Of a stretch of 27,917 nt of DNA, positions 6,066 to 12,943 are shown one piece after another (the stretch's first letter is position 1; every line of letters starts with the position of its first letter). The stretch spans positions 1 through 27,917 of the IMG/VR virus record IMGVR_UViG_3300050821_000915. One strand, written 5' to 3'. The DNA comes from a virus. A program made the position numbers and the translations under genes. Below the pieces are notes generated by a model. That model saw only the letters and a list, made by a program, of their open reading frames with translations. It made no database searches and was not told where the DNA came from.

Positions 6066-6560
6066 ATGGCAAAAGTACGCGTATATCCCACAATCGAGCA
6101 TATCAAGGAAGTGACTGCATTCAAGACGACCAAGCAAGCAGAGGGGGCTCTTGAGACCCTGATCTGGCTTGATCAGGGAGCACCGCATAAGTTCGACGGT
6201 CTCAAGGGAAACTATAAGTTCGCCATGGACCATTTCATTACGCCAATCGAGGAAACTCAGTTCGACGGCATTAGGGGCGCACCTGCTTGCGGCACGGCTT
6301 GCTGCATCGCTGGAGCGATTTGGTCTTTTGCACATAACATGAATGGTAACAAGCCTGACCCTGATAACGATATGACCAATTTTTTTCCTACGGACCCCGA
6401 CAGTGATGCCGATTATCCCGATCTTCAAGAAGACTTACAGAACCTCTTCTATGCCGACAACGTTTACGACCTTAACGAAATCACTGCCAAAGAAGCGGCA
6501 AAGACACTTCGAAAGTACCTCAAGAAGGGTAAAGTCGATTGGAGTCACTTGGAGGACTGA
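6066..6560 (+). CDS. conserved-looking hypothetical protein, 164 aa, with CGTACC motif
   Basis: The protein has a compact Cys motif, ACGTACCIAGAIW, near residues 74-86. An acidic stretch (DPDNDMTNFFPTDPDSDAD) and a Lys-rich C-terminal helix follow. The CGTACC-IAG pattern recalls a small family of phage and bacterial proteins of unknown role, but I cannot name it. AAGGAG with a 9-nt spacer supports the ATG. It sits just after tRNA-Tyr and 3 nt before the HD hydrolase gene. Function unknown. Confidence 0.7.
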   Translation: MAKVRVYPTIEHIKEVTAFKTTKQAEGALETLIWLDQGAPHKFDGLKGNYKFAMDHFITPIEETQFDGIRGAPACGTACCIAGAIWSFAHNMNGNKPDPDNDMTNFFPTDPDSDADYPDLQEDLQNLFYADNVYDLNEITAKEAAKTLRKYLKKGKVDWSHLED

Positions 6561-6563
6561 TTT

Positions 6564-7136
6564 ATGCAGCCCAGCAGTTATATACGAATGAATTCAGGTC
6601 GAAAGTTCTATTTCGATGACATTCAGAGAAACGTTATTCATGTTACTGATATCGCAAATGGACTTGCAGCGTCTGCCCGCTTCGGTGGGCAGATGGACTT
6701 GGATAAGTTCTATTCGATTGCTGAGCATTGCATCAACGTCTCCTATTTCGTTCCTCCAGAATTTGCTTTCTGCGGTCTCATGCACGACGCCGCAGAAGCA
6801 ATTATGGGCGACATGGTTACTCCTCTCAAGAACCTGAGTCCTGATTTTAAAAAGATGGAGAGGGAGATTGATTCTTATATTGCTTGGAGATTTGGCTACC
6901 AATATCCATTTCCGACTGCGGTGAAGCAGGTTGATTTCGATATGTTCATCACCGAATATCACACAGTCTTCAAGAATCGTCTCATCAATTTTCCTGGCGA
7001 GGAAGATGTTGCTGAGTTTGAGAATTGTATTCCAAAATATCAGGGACAGGTCAAGTTCCATTTTTATAATCCTCAGGATGCTTATACGGCATTCTTAAAG
7101 AGATATTTGGAGTTGACTGAATTTTTTGGAGACTAG
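6564..7136 (+). CDS. HD-domain phosphohydrolase (YfbR-like)
   Basis: Metal-dependent HD phosphohydrolase, probably a 5'-nucleotidase or dNTP/dNMP hydrolase for nucleotide salvage. Metal-binding residues follow the family pattern: His55 in SIAEHC, His74-Asp75 in GLMHDAAEA, Glu78, and a second Asp near the end (VDFDMFI). The MGDMVTPLK stretch at 81-89 matches the usual GD..xPLK of this group. Its 190 residues are a normal length. It could shape the nucleotide pool together with the deaminases at 10972 and 20173. The substrate cannot be decided from sequence alone. Confidence 0.85.
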   Translation: MQPSSYIRMNSGRKFYFDDIQRNVIHVTDIANGLAASARFGGQMDLDKFYSIAEHCINVSYFVPPEFAFCGLMHDAAEAIMGDMVTPLKNLSPDFKKMEREIDSYIAWRFGYQYPFPTAVKQVDFDMFITEYHTVFKNRLINFPGEEDVAEFENCIPKYQGQVKFHFYNPQDAYTAFLKRYLELTEFFGD

Positions 7137-7141
7137 TGAAT

Positions 7142-7327
7142 ATGCTTGATAAAGACCTTATCAATGCGATGATGAATGCCTTGCGTGTCATTGCGCCTGA
7201 TTATTACGGTGATCGTACCATAAGGATGGATGCGGTCTTCGTTATCGATAGGCTCGACAGTATCGGCTGGCAGATCATCAGAAAACCACCGCCAGCACCC
7301 GAGACCGTAGGAGTGATAATTGGTTGA
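7142..7327 (+). CDS. hypothetical protein, 61 aa
   Basis: Starts at ATG 7142, with GGAG at 7128-7131. An in-frame GTG at 7136 is possible but lies only 4 nt from that Shine-Dalgarno. A helical N-terminal half is followed by a Pro-rich end (KPPPAPETV). No domain is recognised. It overlaps the next gene by 8 nt. Confidence 0.6.
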   Translation: MLDKDLINAMMNALRVIAPDYYGDRTIRMDAVFVIDRLDSIGWQIIRKPPPAPETVGVIIG

Positions 7328-7559
7328 GACAATCACAGAGACCCCCTTCATGAGGGATCAGGCTGCATCTGAGGATTATGCCGTCCCCAAAGTTATATAT
7401 TGCGATTGCGTCCTTTCTCATAACGGTCTAGGACTTATAGGTCGCATTTGTGACTGTATGGGCGACGAGAATAAGCCAGGAAAAAGTTGGAGTTGGTGCT
7501 ACTGGCCAGCCTGTAGTTGCGGTCGAGATAAATGCGAACCATGGCGTGATGAGCAATAA
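7320..7559 (+). CDS. hypothetical Cys-rich protein, 79 aa
   Basis: TTG start at 7320 behind TAGGAG at 7307-7312. The second half carries C-x-C, C-x-C, C-x4-C-x-C and a final Cys (YCDC, ICDC, CYWPACSC, DKC), eight cysteines in about 45 residues. That suggests a zinc or other metal-binding fold, although no named zinc finger fits. Tryptophans cluster in the same area. Function unknown. Confidence 0.6.
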   Translation: MVETITETPFMRDQAASEDYAVPKVIYCDCVLSHNGLGLIGRICDCMGDENKPGKSWSWCYWPACSCGRDKCEPWRDEQ

Positions 7560-7562
7560 ATA
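7555..7562 (+). promoter_or_regulatory. late-promoter-like octamer AATAAATA
   Basis: Overlaps the stop codon of the Cys-rich gene and lies 27 nt before the next ATG. It is a variant of the T4 late core. Confidence 0.3.
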
Positions 7563-7588
7563 AGACGTGCATTAATGGAGAATATATA

Positions 7589-7852
7589 ATGGCTGACGAA
7601 GCAGGTATTGAGGATTTCGGTTTCTCAATGACAACCGAAGAAAGCATCAAGAAGTCCGAGAAGGATAGTGCTCAAGCAATTCAGGACGAGGTTACCAAAG
7701 CTCAAACGAAGCTTCGAAAGGTCAAGGATAAGATTTGGCCTTTGCTTGTGGGCCTCAAGAAGGATGCTCATCTTGAGGTGATCAAGTGGCCTAATAGAGT
7801 CGAAGTGATCGACAAGCTTATGCAGGATATCACCACAATCATCGCAGAGTAA
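7589..7852 (+). CDS. small conserved T4-like phage protein, 87 aa
   Basis: The pattern is an acidic N-terminus containing DFGFSM, a helical Lys-rich middle, then KIWPLLVGLKK and IKWPNRVEVIDKL. From memory this resembles a small coiled-coil-type protein conserved in marine T4-like phages (DFGFS at the start, PLL..L.K and WPNR toward the end). I am not certain of the match, and no function is known to me. GGAG about 9 nt upstream supports the ATG. It lies upstream of the membrane protein and uvsX. Confidence 0.7.
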   Translation: MADEAGIEDFGFSMTTEESIKKSEKDSAQAIQDEVTKAQTKLRKVKDKIWPLLVGLKKDAHLEVIKWPNRVEVIDKLMQDITTIIAE

Positions 7853-7856
7853 AGTC

Positions 7857-8057
7857 ATGTGGAATTTCTTCAAAAGTCTCTTCAGAAGGAAGAGAATCAA
7901 GCCGCATATACACAAGGATCAGTATGCCAATATCTGGGATATTTACTACACCCGCGAGATGAAGACTCTTTACATGTACTGTCACGATCCTGTTAAAGCA
8001 AGATATTGGGCGAAACAGTGTTGGGAATTGCCTGAGTACCTAAAGACAGGAAAATAA
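7857..8057 (+). CDS. hypothetical basic protein, 66 aa
   Basis: Begins MWNFFKSLFRRKRIK, an aromatic stretch followed by Arg/Lys that could sit at the membrane surface. It then has several Tyr, Trp and Cys residues. No clear domain and only a weak ribosome binding site. The stop is followed at once by the GTG start of the membrane protein, so the two are probably translated together. Confidence 0.6.
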   Translation: MWNFFKSLFRRKRIKPHIHKDQYANIWDIYYTREMKTLYMYCHDPVKARYWAKQCWELPEYLKTGK

Positions 8058-8861
8058 GTGCTTCTAACTACCGTTCTATTCCTAGCGGCTTTGTCGATTA
8101 GTTGTGTGTCTGCATTTTATTCCATAACAGGGTTAACGGCAATCTTCCCAGGAGCCGTAATGGCTGTTATCGTGCTTGGTGTGGTGCTTGAAATTGGCAA
8201 GTTATCAGCGGTTGCCTTCCTACACCAACATTGGTGCAATGCAGCATTTTTAGTCAAGACATATCTTGTAATCGCGATTTTGACGCTTATGTTAATCAAC
8301 AGTATGGGCATTTTCGGCTTACTGTCGAAGGCTCATATCGGTCAGGAAGTCGCCAACGCGGGCCAGATCAGTCAAATTCAAATCGTGCAGGAAAAGATCA
8401 CCAGTGAAAAATCTACCATCGCAGACTTCGATACCCAAATTGGGAACCTTGATAGGGCAATCGCTAAGCTTACTGAGACAGGCAGAGCAGGCCAAGCACT
8501 TAACCAGCTATCAGCACAACGAAAAACTCGTGACAACCTCACGAAAGAGAAGCTGGCACATCAATCCACTCTGGATGCGTTAAACGAGCAAGAAGTCAAT
8601 AAAGATAGTGCAAACAAGCTCTTGGAGGCAGACTTTGGACCTCTACAATATCTGGCTGACTTTATATATGGAAAGGCAGACGCGACCCAGTTGGAGAACA
8701 CGGTACGCTGGATTATTACTATTATTGTCTGCGTTACCGACCCTCTTGCTGTTATTCTACTTGTGTCTGCTTCTTTTTCATTGAGCACAGGAAGAAAACG
8801 CTTGACATCTGGACCCGAAGGGGATATGATGTTCATTCATGACGAATTTTTTAAGGAGTGA
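8058..8861 (+). CDS. coiled-coil membrane protein, 267 aa
   Basis: Four hydrophobic segments are visible: about residues 3-24, 26-48, 63-89 and 215-241. A coiled coil of about 100 residues (roughly 105-195, rich in Gln, Lys, Glu, Leu) lies between the third and fourth. The features FYSITGL..IFPGA, LEIGKL and VTDPLAVILLV recall a membrane protein family common in T4-like marine phages. Its role is unknown to me. GTG start abuts the upstream stop. The 3' end contains the uvsX promoter. It may act in the inner membrane, for example in superinfection exclusion or lysis timing, but that is a guess. Confidence 0.75.
   Translation: MLLTTVLFLAALSISCVSAFYSITGLTAIFPGAVMAVIVLGVVLEIGKLSAVAFLHQHWCNAAFLVKTYLVIAILTLMLINSMGIFGLLSKAHIGQEVANAGQISQIQIVQEKITSEKSTIADFDTQIGNLDRAIAKLTETGRAGQALNQLSAQRKTRDNLTKEKLAHQSTLDALNEQEVNKDSANKLLEADFGPLQYLADFIYGKADATQLENTVRWIITIIVCVTDPLAVILLVSASFSLSTGRKRLTSGPEGDMMFIHDEFFKE
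8802..8830 (+). promoter_or_regulatory. sigma-70-type promoter for uvsX
   Basis: TTGACA at 8802-8807, 17-bp spacer, TATGAT at 8825-8830, inside the end of the membrane protein gene. The predicted start near 8837 leaves a leader of about 26 nt before the uvsX ATG. Confidence 0.7.
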
Positions 8862-8862
8862 C

Positions 8863-9861
8863 ATGGCTAGTATAATTGATAGGTTGAAGAAGAATTCGAC
8901 AATTGAAGAGACTGCATTACTCGAACAATCCATCCTTTGGGAAGATAAGGACATAATCAGTACATCAATTCCTGCACTTAATGTGGCCTTGTCAGGCAAT
9001 TTGACAGGCGGCATGGGACCGGGACTTCTCCAGATTGCTGGTGCCTCGAAGAGGTTCAAGACCAAGTTTGCCATTGTCATTGCTGAAGCCTTCCAGGCTA
9101 TGTTCCCCGATGGTGCCATCCTATTTTACGATACTGAATTCGGTTCACCCAAGCCTTACTGGGACAATATCAAGCGAGACAACGTTCTTCATTCGCCTGT
9201 GGCGAACCTTGAGGTTATGACCCATGATCTTGCGACACAGTTCGAAGGCATTGGGGCCAAGGATCGTGTCCTCGTCATCGTTGACTCATTAGGTAATGCT
9301 CCCTCGATTAAGGAAGCAACAGACGCTTTGAAGGGCGGCAGCACCCCAATCGACATGACCAGAGCGAAGGCTATTAAGTCGATGTTCCGTATCATTGGTC
9401 CGTCCATTGGCATGAAGAACATCTATATGATCGTAATTAATCATACCTACAAGACCCTTGAGATGTATGCTCGCGAGGTTGTAGGTGGCGGCACAGGAAC
9501 GGAGTATAATTCGAATGGTATATGGATTATTGGTGCAGAAAAGAATACTGAAGGCGAAGGAAAAGACAAAGAACTTGTCGGCTTCGACTTTAAGATTAAA
9601 GTTGAAAAGTCGCGTTTTGTCAAGCAGGATAGGAAAATTCCTATCACTGTTTCGTTCGACAGCGGCATAGACAAGTGGTCTGGCATTCTGCCAATGGCTT
9701 TAGACTTGGGATATGTCGTTAGACCAACTAACCAGACTTACGCGTTTGCTAATGCGAAGGAAAAGACTTGGAAGCTCAAGGAAATGGATGATGCTTTCTA
9801 TACGCATCTGATGGATAACACCGACTTCCCGTTGGCTGTACAGAAGGAATATACCCTATGA
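8863..9861 (+). CDS. uvsX: UvsX-type RecA recombinase
   Basis: RecA-family strand-exchange ATPase used in recombination-dependent replication and repair. The phosphate-binding loop is GASKRFKT (60-67), the UvsX form of Walker A (GPSKHFKS in T4) rather than the classical GxxxxGKT. FYDTE at 88-92 supplies the catalytic Glu, VLVIVDS at 136-142 is Walker B, and VINHTYKT matches the L2-side conserved segment. At 332 residues it is somewhat shorter than T4 UvsX (about 390). An AAGGAG just before the ATG at 8863 decides the start over the in-frame ATG at 8839. A near-perfect promoter lies directly upstream. No UvsY or UvsW is seen here. Confidence 0.95.
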   Translation: MASIIDRLKKNSTIEETALLEQSILWEDKDIISTSIPALNVALSGNLTGGMGPGLLQIAGASKRFKTKFAIVIAEAFQAMFPDGAILFYDTEFGSPKPYWDNIKRDNVLHSPVANLEVMTHDLATQFEGIGAKDRVLVIVDSLGNAPSIKEATDALKGGSTPIDMTRAKAIKSMFRIIGPSIGMKNIYMIVINHTYKTLEMYAREVVGGGTGTEYNSNGIWIIGAEKNTEGEGKDKELVGFDFKIKVEKSRFVKQDRKIPITVSFDSGIDKWSGILPMALDLGYVVRPTNQTYAFANAKEKTWKLKEMDDAFYTHLMDNTDFPLAVQKEYTL

Positions 9862-10250
9862 AGAAGTTGTCGCTTACGAAGAAAGTACCTACGTTCAAAG
9901 CATTTCTTTGGGATGGTACTCTTGAGTCCTATCGAGCATTGATAAAAGAAATTGAATCACGTTCCCATATCGAGTTCCATATGAATGATGTTTATAGTTG
10001 GTTAACTGTTGAAGATAAATTTGGCAGTGGCATTAATCCTCCAAGGAACATGGTTATGGCCGAACAATATATTCTGTTCAGTGATCAAGGTCTTGAGATT
10101 TTAAGTGAGGAACAGCTTAAGAAGAGGTTCGACGTTGTTGTCGAAGAGAAGGTCTACACTGGTTCTTTATCTGGTGGACCTTTGGATGCGTGGAATAAGT
10201 CGGAGATTTTAGGCGATGTTGCCTTTGCAAAGGAGAATGAAAATGAGTGA
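9858..10250 (+). CDS. hypothetical protein, 130 aa
   Basis: Starts inside the uvsX stop (ATGA overlap) and ends overlapping the gapR start by 8 nt, so it is in the uvsX-gapR transcript. It begins [20 protein letters not shown] and contains a long helical, acidic C-terminal half. The KAFLWDGT opening followed by [21 protein letters not shown] reads like a small mixed alpha/beta phage protein. No named family is recognised. Confidence 0.7.
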   Translation: MKKLSLTKKVPTFKAFLWDGTLESYRALIKEIESRSHIEFHMNDVYSWLTVEDKFGSGINPPRNMVMAEQYILFSDQGLEILSEEQLKKRFDVVVEEKVYTGSLSGGPLDAWNKSEILGDVAFAKENENE

Positions 10251-10518
10251 CGTGAATGATACGGCAGGAGAAGTAATGCCGACTGCCGAAGTGAACGCAG
10301 GCCACTTGAAGGCTTTCATCGAGCGCATTGAGCGTCTTGAGGGAGAGAAGACTGCCATTGCCCAGGACATCAAAGATATCTATGGCGAAGCGAAGGCTGT
10401 TGGCTTTGACACCAAGATCATCAAGAAGGTCGTCGCTCTTCGTAAGCTCGACCGTGACGAGCGTAACGAGATTGAGACTATTCTCGATCTCTACCTCGCC
10501 GCTTTGGGCATGGATTGA
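10243..10518 (+). CDS. gapR: GapR/DUF2312 nucleoid-associated protein
   Basis: A homologue of GapR, the alphaproteobacterial protein that clamps overtwisted AT-rich DNA ahead of replication and transcription forks and stimulates topoisomerases. The core [20 protein letters not shown] plus [20 protein letters not shown] and the end [14 protein letters not shown] match the DUF2312 family closely over its full length (91 aa here, about 89 in Caulobacter). The ATG at 10243 has GGAG about 8 nt upstream; the longer frame from 10216 lies inside the previous gene. Its place behind uvsX suggests a role in phage DNA replication topology, or interference with host GapR. Confidence 0.93.
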   Translation: MSDVNDTAGEVMPTAEVNAGHLKAFIERIERLEGEKTAIAQDIKDIYGEAKAVGFDTKIIKKVVALRKLDRDERNEIETILDLYLAALGMD

Positions 10519-10521
10519 GAC

Positions 10522-10552
10522 TTGACAGACCCTTTATAGTCTGTTATAAATA
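10522..10552 (+). promoter_or_regulatory. promoter for tRNA-Asn (sigma-70 type plus late octamer)
   Basis: TTGACA at 10522-10527, 17-bp spacer, TATAAA at 10545-10550. The -10 extends to a perfect TATAAATA (10545-10552), the T4 late core. It shares TCTGTTATAAATA with the tmRNA promoter. Confidence 0.75.
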
Positions 10553-10565
10553 ATTTATCGAATAT

Positions 10566-10640
10566 TGGAGTGTAGCTCAATGGTAGAGCGCCTCGCTGTT
10601 AACGAGGATGTTGTAGGTTCGAGCCCTACCTCTCCAGCCA
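10566..10640 (+). tRNA. tRNA-Asn (anticodon GUU)
   Basis: A class I tRNA of 75 nt. The acceptor pairs TGGAGTG with CTCTCCA, with one U-U mismatch at 6-67. D arm GCTC..GAGC, anticodon arm CCTCG-CTGTTAA-CGAGG giving GUU, T loop TTCGAGC, discriminator G and encoded CCA. It lies about 14 nt after a strong promoter. Confidence 0.93.
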
Positions 10641-10667
10641 TTAATATATTTGAATAGGACGTAAATT

Positions 10668-10970
10668 ATGAGATGGTTTTGGCAAAAAAAGACTGATGAC
10701 TGCCTTGCTTATGTCAAGGCAGTTCTGTTTCCACCAATCATTCGTAAGACTGCGGATGGTACGGAGTTCTTCGTGGATCGTGCGGTTGACTCCAATCTTC
10801 AGACGGTCTATCACGACCTTCAGGAAGGTCACTGCGATGAGATGACGTTCAATACACTTCAATTCGTCATCGACCAGTTGCAGAAGGTTCGCAACCGTTA
10901 CGATATTCACTATCCGATTAAGTCCGACCAGACGACTACACTCTATATGGTGAGTGCGAAAGACGAGTAA
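10668..10970 (+). CDS. hypothetical protein, 100 aa
   Basis: Begins MRWFWQKKTDDCLAYVKAVL, with a helical central part. ATG at 10668 follows AGGA by about 8 nt. It ends 1 nt before the deaminase ATG at 10972. No domain is recognised. It is probably transcribed from the tRNA-Asn promoter. Confidence 0.65.
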   Translation: MRWFWQKKTDDCLAYVKAVLFPPIIRKTADGTEFFVDRAVDSNLQTVYHDLQEGHCDEMTFNTLQFVIDQLQKVRNRYDIHYPIKSDQTTTLYMVSAKDE

Positions 10971-10971
10971 T

Positions 10972-11370
10972 ATGTTCATTTTTGAACACATGTTCCACGA
11001 GGCTCTTCATAATGAGGGGTTTGGTAAGGCACGAATGTCAGCGGTCGTAAAGGTGGGTGATACGAAGGTAATGGGATATAATAGCAAGAAGTCTCATCCC
11101 TTCCAGAAGCGTTTCGCAAAGGATGATTCCTGCATCTATCTACATGCCGAAATTGACGCCATCAAGAATTACCTCAAGTTTACTAGAGATATTGACTCGC
11201 TGCGCGATGCTGAACTTTATATCATGAGGGTTAAACGTGATGGTCGTAATGGTCCATGGATTACTGGCTTGTCTAAGCCTTGCGTAGGATGTCTACGAGC
11301 TATCGCGACGTTTGGTATTCCACACGTCTACTACACAGAGAATAATGCAAAGGAATTCACGTGTCTGTGA
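10972..11370 (+). CDS. cytidine/deoxycytidylate deaminase-family zinc enzyme, 132 aa
   Basis: The zinc-deaminase signature is present: His58 and Glu60 in YLHAEIDAI, and Cys104 and Cys107 in KPCVGCLRAI. The N-terminal part (MSAVVKVGDTKVMGYNSKKSH) is the usual first strand. The enzyme hydrolyses an exocyclic amine of a base or nucleotide; the substrate (dCMP, cytidine, guanine or another) is not decided by these motifs. I use ATG 10972, which overlaps nothing; the frame could extend to GTG 10954. A second, longer family member is at 20173. Confidence 0.82.
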   Translation: MFIFEHMFHEALHNEGFGKARMSAVVKVGDTKVMGYNSKKSHPFQKRFAKDDSCIYLHAEIDAIKNYLKFTRDIDSLRDAELYIMRVKRDGRNGPWITGLSKPCVGCLRAIATFGIPHVYYTENNAKEFTCL

Positions 11371-11561
11371 TGAGAATTATATACTATATTGAAGAAGGTT
11401 ATTATGGCCTTTATTCTTTATGTAGTATCGGCATGATAGGTCAAGAAGATAATCTTCATACTCGTGGTACGTTAGACGAATGTGTAACTTGCTATGAAGC
11501 AATTAAGGAAGGGATGCCTGAATTCTCTACCAGATTAATCAATCCGTTCCTTAATAAATAA
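11361..11561 (+). CDS. hypothetical protein, 66 aa
   Basis: GTG start at 11361 with AAGGAA 5 nt upstream, overlapping the deaminase stop by 10 nt. An ATG at 11370 is possible but too far from the ribosome binding site. The protein has several Tyr, Ile and Cys residues and no recognised domain. It ends just before tRNA-Gln. Confidence 0.6.
   Translation: MSVMRIIYYIEEGYYGLYSLCSIGMIGQEDNLHTRGTLDECVTCYEAIKEGMPEFSTRLINPFLNK
11553..11560 (+). promoter_or_regulatory. late-promoter-like octamer AATAAATA
   Basis: Overlaps the end of the preceding gene and lies 11 nt before tRNA-Gln. It is a variant of the T4 late core. Confidence 0.3.
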
Positions 11562-11571
11562 TCATGCCTTT

Positions 11572-11645
11572 TGGGAGGTCTTCTAATGGTAGGAAGAACG
11601 GCTCTGACCCGTTTAATGTTGGTTCGAGTCCAGCCCTCCCAACCA
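11572..11645 (+). tRNA. tRNA-Gln (anticodon CUG)
   Basis: A class I tRNA of 74 nt. The acceptor pairs TGGGAGG with CCTCCCA. The anticodon arm AACGG-CTCTGAC-CCGTT gives CUG. T stem GTTGG/CCAGC with loop TTCGAGT, discriminator A and encoded CCA. Confidence 0.9.
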
Positions 11646-11663
11646 AAATTCATGAGGTTCATC

Positions 11664-11846
11664 ATGTGTGTTGTTGTGAATTTACATTTATATCGTGAGG
11701 CCAAAAAGGATATGGAATATATCCAGAAACGTCTCGAAAAGGAAAAGTTAAAAAGCTGGACCGATTTTTTAGAGTGGAAGCCAGCCGAGGCAGCTATGCA
11801 GAAAATACTTGATAATTTAAAGGCTGGTAGCCAACTTGCCGCTTGA
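11664..11846 (+). CDS. hypothetical protein, 60 aa
   Basis: ATG at 11664 is preceded by GAGG at 11655-11657 and nearby bases; an ATG at 11652 is the alternative. Reading further upstream would run through tRNA-Gln. The protein is helical and basic in its middle (KDMEYIQKRLEKEKLKSW). No domain is recognised. Its last codons overlap the -35 box of the next promoter. Confidence 0.55.
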   Translation: MCVVVNLHLYREAKKDMEYIQKRLEKEKLKSWTDFLEWKPAEAAMQKILDNLKAGSQLAA

Positions 11847-11871
11847 CAAGTTTATTGTGCTGTGCTAACGT
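11843..11871 (+). promoter_or_regulatory. extended -10 promoter for the kinase operon
   Basis: TTGACA at 11843-11848, 17-bp spacer, TAACGT at 11866-11871, with TG one base upstream of the -10 (TGCTAACGT). The -10 is weak but the extended TG and exact spacing compensate. Confidence 0.5.
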
Positions 11872-11892
11872 GAGTTTATGATGGAGATTGAC

Positions 11893-12375
11893 ATGAACCC
11901 GTATCTGTGGATTGGAGTTGGACTCCCCGGCGTTGGGAAGTCCAGTTGGATCGAGAGTAACATTGCAGTGAAGACTACTCAGGAAATTCTTGTGCTTAGC
12001 ACAGACTCTCTGATAGAAAGTTATGCTGCGATGATTGGAAAAACTTACACTCAGGTTTTCTCGAATTACATCGAGCAGGCGACTGCCATCTTCTTCGCTC
12101 AGGTTCATACCGCTTTCGCGATTGATCGTAACATTTTCATTGATCGCACGAACTTGACTATTAAGTCGCGTAAGCGTCTCTTGGATATGGCTCCAAAGAA
12201 CTACAAGAAGATTGCTATCGTATTTACGTGTGACAAGGAAGTCCACGAGGTGCGATTGCAGATGCGTCCAGGCAAGACGATCCCGAAGGGGGTTCTCCAG
12301 TCCATGGCTGACACTTTCGTCTACCCGACCGTTGAGGAAGGATTTGACGACGTACAGGAGATTGTAACAGGATGA
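11893..12375 (+). CDS. P-loop kinase of the polynucleotide kinase/AAA_33 type, 160 aa
   Basis: Walker A GLPGVGKS at residues 10-17 directly follows the first strand (MNPYLWIGVG). FIDRTNLTIKSRKRLLDMAP matches the (V/I)D.TN.....R...L segment of T4 Pnk-like and predicted small-molecule kinases. GGAG 6 nt before ATG 11893 favours that start over ATG 11878. It lacks the C-terminal phosphatase domain of T4 Pnk, so RNA repair is uncertain. It could phosphorylate a nucleotide, a polynucleotide 5' end or a sugar. It heads an operon with a membrane peptide, a nucleotidyltransferase and a glycosyltransferase. Confidence 0.82.
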   Translation: MNPYLWIGVGLPGVGKSSWIESNIAVKTTQEILVLSTDSLIESYAAMIGKTYTQVFSNYIEQATAIFFAQVHTAFAIDRNIFIDRTNLTIKSRKRLLDMAPKNYKKIAIVFTCDKEVHEVRLQMRPGKTIPKGVLQSMADTFVYPTVEEGFDDVQEIVTG

Positions 12376-12527
12376 GCTTCGTTCTTATTTGTCTTGCCAT
12401 CCTGTTTTTTTTCCTATTCCTTGATGCGGTATTGCGTCAAGTGTCTTGGGGAGACCCCGATATCTTCATGCCAATCATTGGCGTAATAAGTTCATCCTCT
12501 CTAGCATGGGCATTGTGGCCAAAATGA
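12372..12527 (+). CDS. small membrane protein, 51 aa
   Basis: ATG at 12372 overlaps the kinase stop (ATGA), with AGGAG about 10 nt upstream. Residues 2-19 (SFVLICLAILFFFLFLDA) form a clear membrane helix. A second weak hydrophobic stretch (MPIIGVISSSSLAWALW) closes the protein. It ends TGA at 12525-12527, overlapping the next ATG by ATGA. Tight coupling on both sides supports it as a real gene. Function unknown. Confidence 0.6.
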   Translation: MSFVLICLAILFFFLFLDAVLRQVSWGDPDIFMPIIGVISSSSLAWALWPK

Positions 12528-12943
12528 TAACAGGCGTCACATTCGGAGCTTTCGATCTTCTTCATACGGGACATGTCATGTTCCTGAAGGAAGCAGCGCG
12601 TCAATGCGATCTATTGACGGTTGGTCTTCACCTCGATCCCTCTGTTGAGAGACCTGAGAAGAGTAAGCCAGTACAGAGCATTTTCGAGCGTTACACTCAA
12701 CTGGAAGAACTCCGTAGCGTGAGCACTGTTATGCCGTATGAGACGGAGAAGGATTTAGACTACATCCTTCGTAACTACCGATACGACAAACGTTTTCTTG
12801 GTAGTGACTATCGACAGGCATTCGATGAACGCAAGGTTGGCTCGCAGAATACCTGTATGTTAATCCGAACTGAAATCGTTTTTATCACACGATTTCATAA
12901 CTATAGCTCCACAGAATTAAGGGAACGAATTAAGAATGGCTGA
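12524..12943 (+). CDS. cytidylyltransferase-like nucleotidyltransferase, 139 aa
   Basis: Transfers a nucleotide from CTP or ATP to a phosphorylated sugar or alcohol. GVTFGAFDLLHTGH (4-17) is the HxGH motif of the superfamily, and YSSTELRERI near the C-terminus is the family's SST.LR.RI motif. The length fits TagD (glycerol-3-phosphate cytidylyltransferase) or the adenylyltransferase half of HldE/RfaE. A longer frame from 12446 runs through the membrane peptide gene and is not used. Neighbours (glycosyltransferase and GHMP kinase of heptose type) favour a nucleotide-sugar substrate. Confidence 0.88.
   Translation: MITGVTFGAFDLLHTGHVMFLKEAARQCDLLTVGLHLDPSVERPEKSKPVQSIFERYTQLEELRSVSTVMPYETEKDLDYILRNYRYDKRFLGSDYRQAFDERKVGSQNTCMLIRTEIVFITRFHNYSSTELRERIKNG

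Noticed and set aside
6027-7061. Minus-strand frames of 133 and 155 aa
   Set aside because: They are shadows of the 164-aa gene and the HD hydrolase, whose motifs are clear on the plus strand.
8839-8862. Eight extra N-terminal residues for UvsX
   Set aside because: AAGGAG is placed for the ATG at 8863, and the earlier ATG falls at the predicted transcription start.
9001-9029. TTGACA inside uvsX
   Set aside because: No -10-like box lies 15-19 bp downstream, so it is treated as coding sequence only.
12446-12523. N-terminal extension of the nucleotidyltransferase
   Set aside because: The family begins with the strand just before the HxGH motif. The extra residues overlap a coupled membrane peptide gene.
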